Below, in pieces: positions 44,693-54,748 of a stretch of DNA of 64,000 nucleotides. The DNA comes from Gemmobacter caeni (lineage in GTDB: Bacteria > Pseudomonadota > Alphaproteobacteria > Rhodobacterales > Rhodobacteraceae). The number at the start of each line of letters is the position of its first letter. Position 1 is the stretch's first letter. Where the stretch lies: positions 124,001 to 188,000 of the forward strand of contig NZ_QBKP01000008.1 of the NCBI RefSeq assembly GCF_003054195.1, written 5' to 3'. Position numbers and translations under genes: made by a program. The notes below the pieces were generated by a model. That model was not told the DNA's origin. It worked only from the letters and a program-made list of their open reading frames with translations, and did no database searches.

Positions 44693-47600
44693 TGGGCCGT
44701 GAGACATTCTCCGATCTCAAGATCAGGGCCACCGACCAGTTCAGCTCGACCCTTGAAAAGGGCAAACGGAACTTTGACGAGTTCAGGAAATCCCTGACCC
44801 GCAAGGAAATTGTTCAGGAATCCCTGAAACAGAAAGACGCGATCCGGCAACTTGGGACCGAGATCGAGACGCTTCGCGACAAGTATCGTCAGTATGCGGA
44901 GCAGACGCGGCAGGGCGCGGCTACCCGGCAAGTCGGGATCGAAATGGTCCAGACCCGGGCGAAAATTCTGCAAACCAAGGATGCGATCGAGCAGCAGCGC
45001 GAAAGCCTGCAGCGCCTTCGCGGCGTAGCTGGTGGAACCTTTCGTGAGTTTTCTCAGCGTGCATCTGAAGCGGCTTCTGCCGCGATCCGGCAAGCTGAAG
45101 CCGAACGCAAGGCCACTGCTGTATCGCAGAAGAAAGCGGAAATTCAGGCCCGGCTGAACGCACAGGCCCGCAGTGGTTTTGCTGACTGGAATCATTACAT
45201 CGAGACCATTCATCGGCTGCAGGCGGCCGAGGAACGCAGCGCGCGGCAGGCTGCCCTGAAGGAGCAAATTCAGGCCCGGCTGACTAGCCGAGTGGTCAGC
45301 GGGTTTTCGGCATGGCAGCGACAGATCGGTATTTACGATGCGGAGTCCGCAGCCTTTGTTCGCAGCCATGCTGCCCTGAAACGCGCAGAAGGTGCTGCGA
45401 CACAAGCTGCCGGTGCGCAGAAGCGTCTGAAGCAAGCCGTGGATGCCACGACGGCATCGGTTCAGCGTCAGAATGCCGTTGAAAGCCGCGTCCTTCCGTT
45501 CGGAAGTGCGGCCGGTGGACGCGCATCGCGGGGCAAGAAGTTCGGCGGCGAAGATGCCGGTGTCGAGATGTACGGTCTTCGGCCGTATCAGATGGTCAAT
45601 CTCGGGTATCAGATCAACGACGTGATCGGTGGCGTGGCGATGGGGCAGGCGCCGTTGCAGATTCTCGCGCAGCAGGCCGGTCAGTTTGCGCAAATCTGGC
45701 CGGAAGCCATGGTTGCGCTGGTTCGCGGAGTCCCGATCCTTCTCGCCGCAGGCGCAGCTTTCAGCCCTCTGATTGCAGCCATGATGCGGGTTTCTGAGCA
45801 GAAGGAAAATCTGCGGTTCTTCAACCAGCAACTTGCTGTCAGCGCAGACGGCGGCCGATATAGCGCTGAAGGATTGAGTCAGGCGACGCGCGAAATGCGC
45901 AAATTCGGCGTAGCGACCGAAGATGCCAGGACTATGCTGATGGGATTTGTTTCAGCAGGCATTGACCAAGGTCAGTTCGTCGGGCTGGGTAGGCTGGCGA
46001 AAGACCTGGCCGAAGTTACAGGGCAGGACGTACCTGCTGCTGCTGAAAAAATGCTGACGGCTTTCCGTGGTGGTTCGCAAGGCGTGCGCGACCTTGATCG
46101 TGAGATGAACTTCCTCACGGCCTCGCAACTTGATCAGGTTCGTGCGATGGAGCGTGCCGGTAACGCCGCTGGTGCGATGGCACTGGCACAAGGCGCATTG
46201 CGTGACAAACTCGCAGCAACGAAGCCTGAACTGACCGAGTGGCAAAAAGCCACGAAAGAAATGGGTCAGGCTTGGGACGATCTCGTCACCGCAGTCGAAC
46301 AATCCGGTCTCATCGAACTTGCATCAAAGGGCCTGATGCTCGTTGCCATGTCCGCGAAAGGTTGGGCGTATCTTGCGCGAAATGCCAGTGGCGCGATCCA
46401 GTCTACCATCGCTCCGAATGACCTCCAACGGATGACAGCACTGACGGATCGCCGCAACAAGATTCTGAACGACATAGCGCGTGACGATGGTGCTTTTGCC
46501 CCAAGAACTGCCGCACTGCAGGAAGAACTCGCGGCTGTCGAGGCTGAAATCGAAAGCATTCTCCGAGATCAGAACGAAGCCTACAAAGAGGCTTCCGATC
46601 TTCGGGACCAGAACAAAGATGCTTCGGAAGCCGAAAAGAAGATCCAGTCTGACATCAATTTCGAATTGGATCGGCAGATCGAAACTGCTCAGCGTGAAGC
46701 CGAACTCGCTGCGCTGACCAATCGGGAACGGTTCATCGAGCAGGGTCTCCTGGAAGCCAAAACCCGCGCAATGGAAGCGCAAAAGGCGCTTGGTCTCGAT
46801 GCTGTCGGCCTCACCGAGGAACAGAACAGGCTTCTGCGCGAACGTCTCGGAATGGCTTTCGATACCCAAGCCAGTGCCGAACTTATGACCTCATCGGGCA
46901 TGAGCGGTCTCGTCGACAAGATTGTTGGCGTGGAAAGCGGCGGCAATGCCTCTGCTAAAAATCCTCAGTCAACTGCCACAGGTCTCGGTCAGTTCATCGC
47001 AAGCACTTGGCTGGATATGTTCCGGCGCTACTTCCCAGATCGCGCTGCGAGCATGAGTGAAGCGGCTATCCTGGAACTGCGGAAGGAGTCGGCTATCTCC
47101 CGCAAGATGGTCGAACTTTACGCAATGGAGAATGCGAAAGTTCTCCAGTCGGCCGGCGTAGCGGTCAACGAGGCATCGCTTTATCTCGCCCACTTCCTCG
47201 GTCCTCGCGGTGCAGCAGGCGTCATGGCTGCGTCTGCTTCTACCCCGGTTTCCAGCATTCTTGGGGCAGACCAGATCGCCGCCAACCGCAGCATCCTCGA
47301 AGGGAAGAATGCCGGGGAAGTTCGCGCCTGGTCGCAACGGAAGATGGGAGTTTCGTCAGCCGAACTCGATATCAGCCGGGAAATGGTCAAACTGGATGAA
47401 GACCGGGCGAAAAAGGCTGCCGACGAAGAAGAAAAGCGCCTGAAGCGTGAAGCCGATTACATGCGTTCTTACGCGGAGCGCATGGAAGGTCAGAAACTCG
47501 AACTGTCTCTGCAAACCCAGGAAGCCCGTCAGGCAGCAATCACCAAGGCGCTGTATGACGAGGAACTGAAGGCAAAGGAGGCCGGGCTTCAACTCACCAA

Positions 47601-48504
47601 GGAGCAGCGCGACGAAATCGCCTCTCTGACCGGGCGGCAGTTTGATAGAGAGAATGCTGAGACGAGGGTGAACCAGATCCTCGAACGGCGCCAGTTGCTC
47701 GTGCAAAACCTCACGATGGCGCGCGAAGCCGGCGACGCCGAGGCGATCTCAAAGATCACTGGCGAACTTGATGGGCTGGAAGGCGACCTCGGGAAGGCTA
47801 TCGACGATGCCATTGCGTTCTGGCAGGCGATCGGTGGGCCGCAGGCGGATGCTGCAATCCTGAAACTGAAGACCCTCAAGGTCGATGTTCAGGTGATGCA
47901 GAATGAAAGCCAACAGGTCATCCGGTCATGGAATGAATGGGCCGCAAATCAGGCATCGTCTGGCATCAGCCAGCTCGCGCAGGATATCGCAGCGGGTGAG
48001 AACGCCATTGACTCCCTTGGTCGTGCGTTTGCGAAATTCGCGGCCGATTTCCTGATCAAGATGGGCGAGATGATCGTTCAGGCGAACATGCTGAAGATCC
48101 TGCAAGGCAGCGGTTTCGGCAATATCGTTGGCGGATTCCTTGGCGGTCTCGGGGTTCCGGTTCCCATCGCCCATACTGGCGGCGTGATCGGCACGGATGC
48201 CCTGTCCACCAAAGTCGTGAACCCGGCTGTGTTTTCCGGCGCCATGCGGTATCATGGCGGGGGTTTCCCGGGTCTGAAGCCGAACGAAGTTCCGACGGTT
48301 CTGGAAATGGGCGAAGAGGTCTTGACCGCAAGCGATCCCCGGCATCGCAAGAATGGCGGCGGCGCAACCCAGGTTCGCGTCGTCAACGTGCTCGACCCCA
48401 ACGAAATCCTCGATACGGCAGTGAGTTCCCCCTCCGGTGAACAAAGCCTGATCAATTTCGTCACGAGGAACAAGCGGGCGATCTCGGGCATTCTGGGCAG
48501 TTGA
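44692..48504 (+). CDS. Tape measure protein with embedded lytic transglycosylase domain
   Basis: A 1270-residue tail length-determining protein. The N-terminal 300 residues are highly helical. Hydrophobic segments follow near residues 305-385. The middle (about 740-870) is a lytic transglycosylase-like domain with catalytic Glu748 in VGVESGGNASAKNP and the partner segment TGLGQFIASTWLDMFRRY. The C-terminus (about 1140-1230) has a conserved MGEMIVQANMLKILQG. It spans the tube and its enzyme domain probably opens cell-wall peptidoglycan during DNA injection. Confidence 0.92.
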   Translation: MGRETFSDLKIRATDQFSSTLEKGKRNFDEFRKSLTRKEIVQESLKQKDAIRQLGTEIETLRDKYRQYAEQTRQGAATRQVGIEMVQTRAKILQTKDAIEQQRESLQRLRGVAGGTFREFSQRASEAASAAIRQAEAERKATAVSQKKAEIQARLNAQARSGFADWNHYIETIHRLQAAEERSARQAALKEQIQARLTSRVVSGFSAWQRQIGIYDAESAAFVRSHAALKRAEGAATQAAGAQKRLKQAVDATTASVQRQNAVESRVLPFGSAAGGRASRGKKFGGEDAGVEMYGLRPYQMVNLGYQINDVIGGVAMGQAPLQILAQQAGQFAQIWPEAMVALVRGVPILLAAGAAFSPLIAAMMRVSEQKENLRFFNQQLAVSADGGRYSAEGLSQATREMRKFGVATEDARTMLMGFVSAGIDQGQFVGLGRLAKDLAEVTGQDVPAAAEKMLTAFRGGSQGVRDLDREMNFLTASQLDQVRAMERAGNAAGAMALAQGALRDKLAATKPELTEWQKATKEMGQAWDDLVTAVEQSGLIELASKGLMLVAMSAKGWAYLARNASGAIQSTIAPNDLQRMTALTDRRNKILNDIARDDGAFAPRTAALQEELAAVEAEIESILRDQNEAYKEASDLRDQNKDASEAEKKIQSDINFELDRQIETAQREAELAALTNRERFIEQGLLEAKTRAMEAQKALGLDAVGLTEEQNRLLRERLGMAFDTQASAELMTSSGMSGLVDKIVGVESGGNASAKNPQSTATGLGQFIASTWLDMFRRYFPDRAASMSEAAILELRKESAISRKMVELYAMENAKVLQSAGVAVNEASLYLAHFLGPRGAAGVMAASASTPVSSILGADQIAANRSILEGKNAGEVRAWSQRKMGVSSAELDISREMVKLDEDRAKKAADEEEKRLKREADYMRSYAERMEGQKLELSLQTQEARQAAITKALYDEELKAKEAGLQLTKEQRDEIASLTGRQFDRENAETRVNQILERRQLLVQNLTMAREAGDAEAISKITGELDGLEGDLGKAIDDAIAFWQAIGGPQADAAILKLKTLKVDVQVMQNESQQVIRSWNEWAANQASSGISQLAQDIAAGENAIDSLGRAFAKFAADFLIKMGEMIVQANMLKILQGSGFGNIVGGFLGGLGVPVPIAHTGGVIGTDALSTKVVNPAVFSGAMRYHGGGFPGLKPNEVPTVLEMGEEVLTASDPRHRKNGGGATQVRVVNVLDPNEILDTAVSSPSGEQSLINFVTRNKRAISGILGS

Positions 48505-48540
48505 CGAGGCAGTTGCGAAAACGGCGTCTCGCTGGTAGTT

Positions 48541-48555
48541 TCACTTAAAACGTGA
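48541..48555 (+). promoter_or_regulatory. Phage palindromic operator S4
   Basis: TCACTTAAAACGTGA has perfect outer arms TCAC/GTGA and an AT-rich centre. It lies in the 70-bp gap before the 48575 gene. Confidence 0.5.
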
Positions 48556-48574
48556 TCCTGTCGGGAAAGGTGAG

Positions 48575-49849
48575 ATGAGCGTATTCCTCCCGGTGGTCCC
48601 GAATTGGCGTTTCCCAGTCAGGGACACCTATGAGTTTCGCACCGAGATCCTTTCTTCCCGCGACGGGACTGAAAGCCGTTCGGCATTGCGCGAGCATCCG
48701 CGCAGGAAGATCGAGTTCACGGCACTTCTGGACGGAAGTCGGAACCGTGACATGGCAATGGCGATGGCTGCGGGTCGGGACGGACGGTTTGAGATTGCGG
48801 ATTACACCGCAGAACCGGCCTTCATAACGGCGGTCGCAGCCACGGCAACCACGCTCACCCTGCTTTCTGATGGCCCGCCGTGGCTGGACGGGGCGTTGTC
48901 CGAAGTTGCAATCGTGTCGTCGAGGACGGCGCGCAAGGTCACGGTGGCCGGGATCGCGGGGAATACCATCACGCTTGACGGTCAGATTGGCGTCGCAATT
49001 CCCGACGGCGCAGCGATCTATCCCGTTCTCGATGTGATCCAGTCGCAGTCGCTCACGGTTTCGGTTTACACTACCAGGCTGACCTCTGTCGACATGGCTT
49101 TCGATGTCACGCCGGGCACCAGTCTCGACGATAGCAGCGACAGCGACATTCTTTCGGCCGGCGCCTTCTACGGGCGCTATGTGCTGCTGAAAAAGCCGAA
49201 CTACATGCGCTCCCCCCGTCTCAATTTCGAGATGACCTTCGAGCGCGTGGATTTCGAGCGTGGGATAGTGAACACCTACGCCCCGGTCCCATTCACGCGC
49301 CGCTCGCTGTCTGCTGAATATGTCGGCTTCGACCGACCGGGCGTGCGCGAACTGCTCGACCTGTTTCTGCGGAACAAGGGGAAACTCGGTGAGATTTACG
49401 TCCCGACATGGGGGGATGACTTTCCCCCTGTCATCGGGATCACCGGCACCACGCTCACGGTGGCCGGAAGAACGTTCTACGATGCCTATGCGACAGATGA
49501 AGCCCACACCGCATTTCTGCTGAAGAAGTCGAACGGGGATATGGTTCCCTTCGAAATCCAGAGCATGTCGCTTTCCTCGGGAAACACGGTTCTGACGCTG
49601 GACAGAACGGTTGGGTTGAGCCCCGTGGAGGTTTCATCGGTGTCGTGGATGCACGTCTGCCGGTTTGCAAACGACGCACTGGTGATTGACTGGGAGACGA
49701 ACACCATCGCCTCGGTCGTCCTGCCATTCATCAGCCTGAAGAACATGCCGGTGGAAAATCTCTATGGGTCCAACTGGATCCTCGCGACCGGCTATTGGCG
49801 CGATCTCGGCCAGTGGGAAGACACGGCGACCTGGAAGGATTTCCCATGA
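48575..49849 (+). CDS. Distal-tail-like protein after the tape measure
   Basis: A 424-residue, beta-rich protein. The first part holds NWRFPVRDTYEFRTEILSSR, and the second holds YVLLKKPNYMRSPRLNFEM and VRELLDLFLRNKGKLGEIYV. The latter looks like the end of a baseplate or distal-tail domain with small inserted domains. I do not recognise a named family with certainty. Its place directly after the tape measure suggests the ring at the tail tip. It overlaps the fibre gene (ATGA). Confidence 0.55.
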   Translation: MSVFLPVVPNWRFPVRDTYEFRTEILSSRDGTESRSALREHPRRKIEFTALLDGSRNRDMAMAMAAGRDGRFEIADYTAEPAFITAVAATATTLTLLSDGPPWLDGALSEVAIVSSRTARKVTVAGIAGNTITLDGQIGVAIPDGAAIYPVLDVIQSQSLTVSVYTTRLTSVDMAFDVTPGTSLDDSSDSDILSAGAFYGRYVLLKKPNYMRSPRLNFEMTFERVDFERGIVNTYAPVPFTRRSLSAEYVGFDRPGVRELLDLFLRNKGKLGEIYVPTWGDDFPPVIGITGTTLTVAGRTFYDAYATDEAHTAFLLKKSNGDMVPFEIQSMSLSSGNTVLTLDRTVGLSPVEVSSVSWMHVCRFANDALVIDWETNTIASVVLPFISLKNMPVENLYGSNWILATGYWRDLGQWEDTATWKDFP

Positions 49850-52800
49850 CCATCGAACCGATTGCAAATGGCGAATCCGGCCATTCGGTACGCCTGAAGC
49901 TGAACGAGCTGATCGGCAACCACTACACCAACGCGCAGGGTGCGGCGCTTGAGGATAACGTTGCCCAGCAAATCGCTGATGTGATCGAAAGGGCGCAGGC
50001 CGCCGAGAATGCGGCCGAAGCTGCTGGCACGCAGGCGGTTCAGGCCAATGAAACCGCAACCACTTTGCGCAACGAGTTCGACAGTCTGACGGTCGATTTC
50101 ACCGGATCGTTGCTGGATGCCCTGGATGCGATTCAGGCAGAAGCACAGGCCCAGCTCGACAACGTTGCTCAGCAAGTGAACACCGATCTGGCTGCCGTGC
50201 AGTCGCAAGTGAACACCGATCTGGCTGCCGTGCAGTCGCAGATTTCAACCGACCTGTCAGCGATTGCGAGCGACCTTGCTGCCGTCGAAGGCGATATTGT
50301 TCAGATTCAGGTGGATCAGGCCGCGCTGGATGCCGTCGTCTCGAATGGGCTTGCTCAGGTAAATTCGGACATCGCCGGGCTTCGGACGGAAATCAACATC
50401 GACGATTTGCGCATCTTCAAGGAAGAGGATGCAACGGATCGTGTTCTGGAACTGCTCGCCGGGTTGAAGATGGAACTGGCGTTCACTGACAAAAAGGTCA
50501 GGGATGCGGGCATCTATGTCGACCCAGCCAACGGCACGGTGAAAATCCGAGCCCTTGAAAGCACTTCGGAAAGGGTTTCTCAGGCTGAAATCGACATCAA
50601 CGGCGTCAAGTCGGAAGTCGCGCTGAAAGCGTCCGTGACCTATGTGAACACGGCGATCAGCAACGCGCTTCTGGACCCGTCACAGATTCCGATCGTCGAC
50701 GAACTGTCGCTGCGGGTCACCGCCGCAGAGGTGCGACTGGATGGTCAGGACGCATTGATTGAACTGAAAGCCGATGCGCTCACGGTGAACGGTATCGAAG
50801 TCAGGCTCAATCAGGCCGAAGTGGACATTGACGCACTGGGCGCAGCTATCGCGCTGCGTGTGACCACCGCAGAGTTTCAGGCGGCCGAAAGCCGGCTGAC
50901 GGCTGCCGAAATCGTGCTGAACGCTCTGGACGTGCCGAGCATCACCGCCACGGTCACAGATCAGCGCGGTCTCGATGAATCCTTCGACGCCAGCGCCTTC
51001 TCTTCGCTGGGTGCTCTGCTTGGGGGATATCGCGACCGGCAGAATACGCGCGAGGCGTTCGCATCGGCGCAGCAACAGCTGCGTGCCGTGGTCGATGAAA
51101 ACTACGCCGCAGAGTCTTCTGCTCGACTGACCCTGGCAGCACTCGTCGATGATACGCGGGCCACGTTGCAGGTTGAACAGATCGCGCGTGCGACCGCAGA
51201 CGAGGCGATCTCCGTCCAGCTTACCAACCTTGATGCCTCGGTGACCGGCGTTTCAAGCAGCCTGAGTGCCAACTATTATACCAAGGCCCAGACTGACGCG
51301 GCGACGGCAGCCGCTACCCTTGCGCTCAAGAGCGAGATGGAAGGTGCCGGGGGCAGCATCGGCCTGCTGTCGGCAACCTTGTCGCAGGACTATTACACCA
51401 AGGTTGCAGTCGATTTGCAGCTTGCGCAGGCATCCACGACCCTCACCTCGGGTTACGAGGGTGCGATCGAGGATGAAACCGCGTTCCGCAACCTCGCCAA
51501 TCTGCTGCAGGCCTATGATGCGATCAAGGGCCAGAGGCAGGCTCTCGCTTTCGCTCAGCAGCAAATCCGAACCGTGGTGGACGAAGGCTTCTCTGCCGAA
51601 GCGACCGCGAGAACGCAGCTTGCCGCTCTGCTCGACAATACGCGCGCCACGCTTGAAGTGAACTATTACACGAGATCGCAGACGGATTCTGCGATCTCCA
51701 CCGCGACGCTTGCGCTGGAAGCCGAATTGACCGGGCCGGACGGTATCGTCAGTCTGCTGGAAGCCTCGCTCGAACAGAACTACTATACCAAAGCAGCGAC
51801 AGATTTTGCGATCGCGACTGCAACCCTTGCCCTGAAAAGCCAGATGGAGGGGCCGACCGGCAGCATCGGGCAACTGTCCGCCAACCTCACGCAAAACTAT
51901 TACACGAAGACCGCCGCTGATCTCGCGACGGCAGCGGCAACCCTTGCCCTGAAAAGCCAGATGGAGGGTGCCGGGGGCAGCATCGGGCAGTTGTCGGCCA
52001 ATCTCTCGCAGAATTATTACACGAAGACTGCAGCAGATACCGCTACGGCGGCGGCAACCACCGCGCTGAAAAGTCAGATGGAAGGTGCCGGAGGCAGCAT
52101 CGGACAACTGTCTGCCAATCTCTCGCAAAACTATTATACGAAGACTGCGACCGACAGCGCGATTTCCACGGCGACGACCACTCTGAAAAGTCAGATGGAA
52201 GGTGCAGGGGGCAGCATCGGGCAACTGTCTGCCAATCTCTCGCAGAATTATTATACGAAGACTGCAGCAGATACCGCTACGGCGGCGGCTACCACCGCGC
52301 TGAAAAGCCAGATGGAAGGGTCAACCGGCAGCATCGGGCAACTGTCGGCCAACCTGTCTCAGAATTATTACACGAAGACCGCGGCTGACGTGGCGATGGC
52401 TGCGGCCACCGCGACCTTGAAAAGTCAGATGGAAGGCGCCGGGGGCAGCATCGGGCAACTGTCTGCGACCCTGACCCAGAACTATTACACGAAGACCGCG
52501 ACTGACACTGCGATCTCGGCCGCTTTCACCACGTTGGAAAGCACGATCAATGGCGTGGGGGCGAACGTCGCGTCTCTTTCGGCCAATCTCTCGCAGAACT
52601 ATTACACGAAGACTGCGGCAGACACTGCGATCTCTGCTGCAAACACGAGCCTGCGGAGCCAGATGGAAGGCTCCACCGGCAGTATCGGGCTGCTGTCTGC
52701 CAACCTGTCGCAAAACTATTATACGAAGACCGCAGCCAATACCGCGATCTCGAATGCAACCACCACGCTGAAAAGCCAGATGGAGGGCCCGACCGGCAGC

Positions 52801-54291
52801 ATCGGGCAGTTGTCGGCAACCCTGAGCCAGAATTATTACACCAAAGCTGCTACCGACAGCGTGGTTGCCGGCGCTGTGACGACAATCAATACCTCGATCG
52901 GGGATCTGAACGGCGACATCACTGATGTCCGGGCACTGCGTCTGAATAACCTGAACGGCACATCGTTCGGTACGCTGTTGCAGAACCTCGGCGTTGCGTC
53001 GAACGGGACATCCGCTTTCGTCACCAACGTCGGCACGGCGATCAGCGATCTTCAGGGGAATGCTTCTGCTGGCTATCTGATCAAGGCTCAGGCCGGGAAC
53101 GCGGTGTCGTTGCTCGATCTGATTGCGGCCGACGGAAGCGGGGCTCCGGTTTCGATTGCAAAGATTTCGGCGCAAGACATCCTGCTGGAAGGTTCCGTCG
53201 CGGCATCGCAACTGGTTGTCACAGATTTCAGCGGCAACCTTGTGCCCAACCCGGCCTTCATTTTCGGGGATCTTCGCGGCTGGTCCGGGGTTCCGTCCAG
53301 CTTCTCGGTTGTGGCGAAAGGCGGTACACATTCGGCGCAGCAAGGTTCTCCGACCAAGAACATGCTTCGGATCGAAACGGATACCGGGACGACCCGCAGC
53401 GCCATGCTCGCATCTTTCCCGGTTGAAGGGGGGCAGACGTTCCGGTCCCGCTATCAATACGCCACGGGTGGCTCGTCTCGGGATGTTTCGCTTTCGCTGC
53501 GGTTCGCCTGGTACGATGCTGACGATGTGCAGATCAGCATTTCGACCGTCGCTGTCGCCAGCAATGCTTCCAACACTTCCTGGGTGACTTCGCCGCTGGG
53601 GCAGGCTGTCGCGCCGACGGGTGCAGCGAGAGTCGAAGTTTCGATGCGGCGTCTCTCCGGTGGCGCCGGCAATGCGTATCTGACCAACTTCGAAATTATC
53701 CGCCAGCGCACCGGCTCCACGCTGCTGACACCGAACAGCATCACGACCGATCTCGTGACCACGGATGATTTTGTCGCATGGTCGACCGCTCTGTTTGGCG
53801 GGCTGATGGCCTCTACGAACTATGTCAGCGGGGAGAGCGGCTGGAGGATCAACGTCAACGGCGACGCCGAGTTCGGCACGCTGGCACTGCGCAAGAATGC
53901 AATCACCGTGCCGGTGCGTTCCTACTCGCCGGATTTCGTCGATGTGACTTCCGACAGCAGCTGGACGACCGTCGCCCTGATCAAGGTGCGCAGAACCGGC
54001 GTGGCGACCGAGTTCATGTTCACTTGTTCGCTTGACGGCTACGGTTCCGGCTCCGCTCAGTTCAGGTTGCTGCGAGGTACAAACAATGTCGTGCGCAGCG
54101 CAAGCGCGGTGACCGGGGAACGCGGCCGGCAGGCGCAGGTGGCCTTCGCAATGATCGACTGGGATGAAGGCACCGGCATGACCACCTACCGCATCCAGTG
54201 CAAGAAATCCGATCCGAACGTGACGGCGGGCTGGAACGCCAATCTTCGCGTGTTCCGTCGTTACTTCTCTGCGATCCAGTTCAGGAGATAA
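49846..54291 (+). CDS. Large repetitive tail fibre
   Basis: A 1481-residue fibre. Residues 1-400 are coiled-coil-like with heptad repeats (VNTDLAAVQSQ appears twice in tandem). Residues about 475-1005 hold 13 copies of a 39-residue unit with the core NYYTK and LKSQMEG. The remaining third looks like beta-rich globular domains, with a carbohydrate-binding-like segment (NLVPNPAFIFGDLRGWSG). Trimeric fibres with such repeats carry receptor-binding heads. The ATG at 49846 overlaps the upstream stop. Confidence 0.85.
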   Translation: MTIEPIANGESGHSVRLKLNELIGNHYTNAQGAALEDNVAQQIADVIERAQAAENAAEAAGTQAVQANETATTLRNEFDSLTVDFTGSLLDALDAIQAEAQAQLDNVAQQVNTDLAAVQSQVNTDLAAVQSQISTDLSAIASDLAAVEGDIVQIQVDQAALDAVVSNGLAQVNSDIAGLRTEINIDDLRIFKEEDATDRVLELLAGLKMELAFTDKKVRDAGIYVDPANGTVKIRALESTSERVSQAEIDINGVKSEVALKASVTYVNTAISNALLDPSQIPIVDELSLRVTAAEVRLDGQDALIELKADALTVNGIEVRLNQAEVDIDALGAAIALRVTTAEFQAAESRLTAAEIVLNALDVPSITATVTDQRGLDESFDASAFSSLGALLGGYRDRQNTREAFASAQQQLRAVVDENYAAESSARLTLAALVDDTRATLQVEQIARATADEAISVQLTNLDASVTGVSSSLSANYYTKAQTDAATAAATLALKSEMEGAGGSIGLLSATLSQDYYTKVAVDLQLAQASTTLTSGYEGAIEDETAFRNLANLLQAYDAIKGQRQALAFAQQQIRTVVDEGFSAEATARTQLAALLDNTRATLEVNYYTRSQTDSAISTATLALEAELTGPDGIVSLLEASLEQNYYTKAATDFAIATATLALKSQMEGPTGSIGQLSANLTQNYYTKTAADLATAAATLALKSQMEGAGGSIGQLSANLSQNYYTKTAADTATAAATTALKSQMEGAGGSIGQLSANLSQNYYTKTATDSAISTATTTLKSQMEGAGGSIGQLSANLSQNYYTKTAADTATAAATTALKSQMEGSTGSIGQLSANLSQNYYTKTAADVAMAAATATLKSQMEGAGGSIGQLSATLTQNYYTKTATDTAISAAFTTLESTINGVGANVASLSANLSQNYYTKTAADTAISAANTSLRSQMEGSTGSIGLLSANLSQNYYTKTAANTAISNATTTLKSQMEGPTGSIGQLSATLSQNYYTKAATDSVVAGAVTTINTSIGDLNGDITDVRALRLNNLNGTSFGTLLQNLGVASNGTSAFVTNVGTAISDLQGNASAGYLIKAQAGNAVSLLDLIAADGSGAPVSIAKISAQDILLEGSVAASQLVVTDFSGNLVPNPAFIFGDLRGWSGVPSSFSVVAKGGTHSAQQGSPTKNMLRIETDTGTTRSAMLASFPVEGGQTFRSRYQYATGGSSRDVSLSLRFAWYDADDVQISISTVAVASNASNTSWVTSPLGQAVAPTGAARVEVSMRRLSGGAGNAYLTNFEIIRQRTGSTLLTPNSITTDLVTTDDFVAWSTALFGGLMASTNYVSGESGWRINVNGDAEFGTLALRKNAITVPVRSYSPDFVDVTSDSSWTTVALIKVRRTGVATEFMFTCSLDGYGSGSAQFRLLRGTNNVVRSASAVTGERGRQAQVAFAMIDWDEGTGMTTYRIQCKKSDPNVTAGWNANLRVFRRYFSAIQFRR
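51271..52860 (+). repeat. 117-bp coding tandem repeat inside the tail fibre gene
   Basis: The NYYTK codons start at 51271, 51388, 51661 and then every 117 bp to 52831 (11 uninterrupted copies, 13 in total). Units at 51895-52480 are nearly identical in DNA, those at the edges more diverged. One insertion of 156 bp above the period separates copies two and three. The sequence encodes a 39-residue unit with no frame change. Confidence 0.9.
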
Positions 54292-54292
54292 A

Positions 54293-54748
54293 ATGCCAGC
54301 CTTCATCGTCTATTCATCCCTTGAAGGGGGAACTGATCGCACTGTCATCCGGTACGGGGAGGCACCGGCAGAAGACATCGAGGATCAGGCCGGAACAAAT
54401 GAGATCGCCGTGGCGGTGCTCGCCTCGCAACTGGATAATTTCTACACCTATGCCCGCATCGTTGAGGACGCTCCCGAGAACACGAGCGGCAGCTATGTGG
54501 CGCAGATCAAGTATTATCCAGGTGACCAGTCGTTCGGTTTCTTCATCGGCTCCAGCATCAGTTCCGACATCACAGTGAAGCAGCAACGCGACATTCTGCT
54601 TGCGGACAGCGACTGGACGCAGCTTGCCGATGCCCCGTTGACCGCGACCAAGAAGGCGCAGTGGGCGACGTACCGGCAGGCTTTGCGGGACATTTCTTCG
54701 CAGCCCGGCTACCCCGGCAGCGTGACCTGGCCCACACCGCCCTCATAA
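54293..54748 (+). CDS. Tail fibre assembly chaperone-like protein
   Basis: A 151-residue protein whose C-terminal 60 residues carry the phage tail-assembly-chaperone pattern: QQRDILLADSDWTQLADAPL, then WATYRQALRDIS and GYPGSVTWPTPP. This domain is commonly found in small proteins next to tail fibre genes and helps fibre folding or attachment. It starts one base after the fibre stop. Confidence 0.78.
   Translation: MPAFIVYSSLEGGTDRTVIRYGEAPAEDIEDQAGTNEIAVAVLASQLDNFYTYARIVEDAPENTSGSYVAQIKYYPGDQSFGFFIGSSISSDITVKQQRDILLADSDWTQLADAPLTATKKAQWATYRQALRDISSQPGYPGSVTWPTPPS

Noticed and set aside
51271-52860. Regular repeats considered as a CRISPR array
   Set aside because: Units are 117 bp, tandem without unique spacers, translated in one frame and within a fibre gene.
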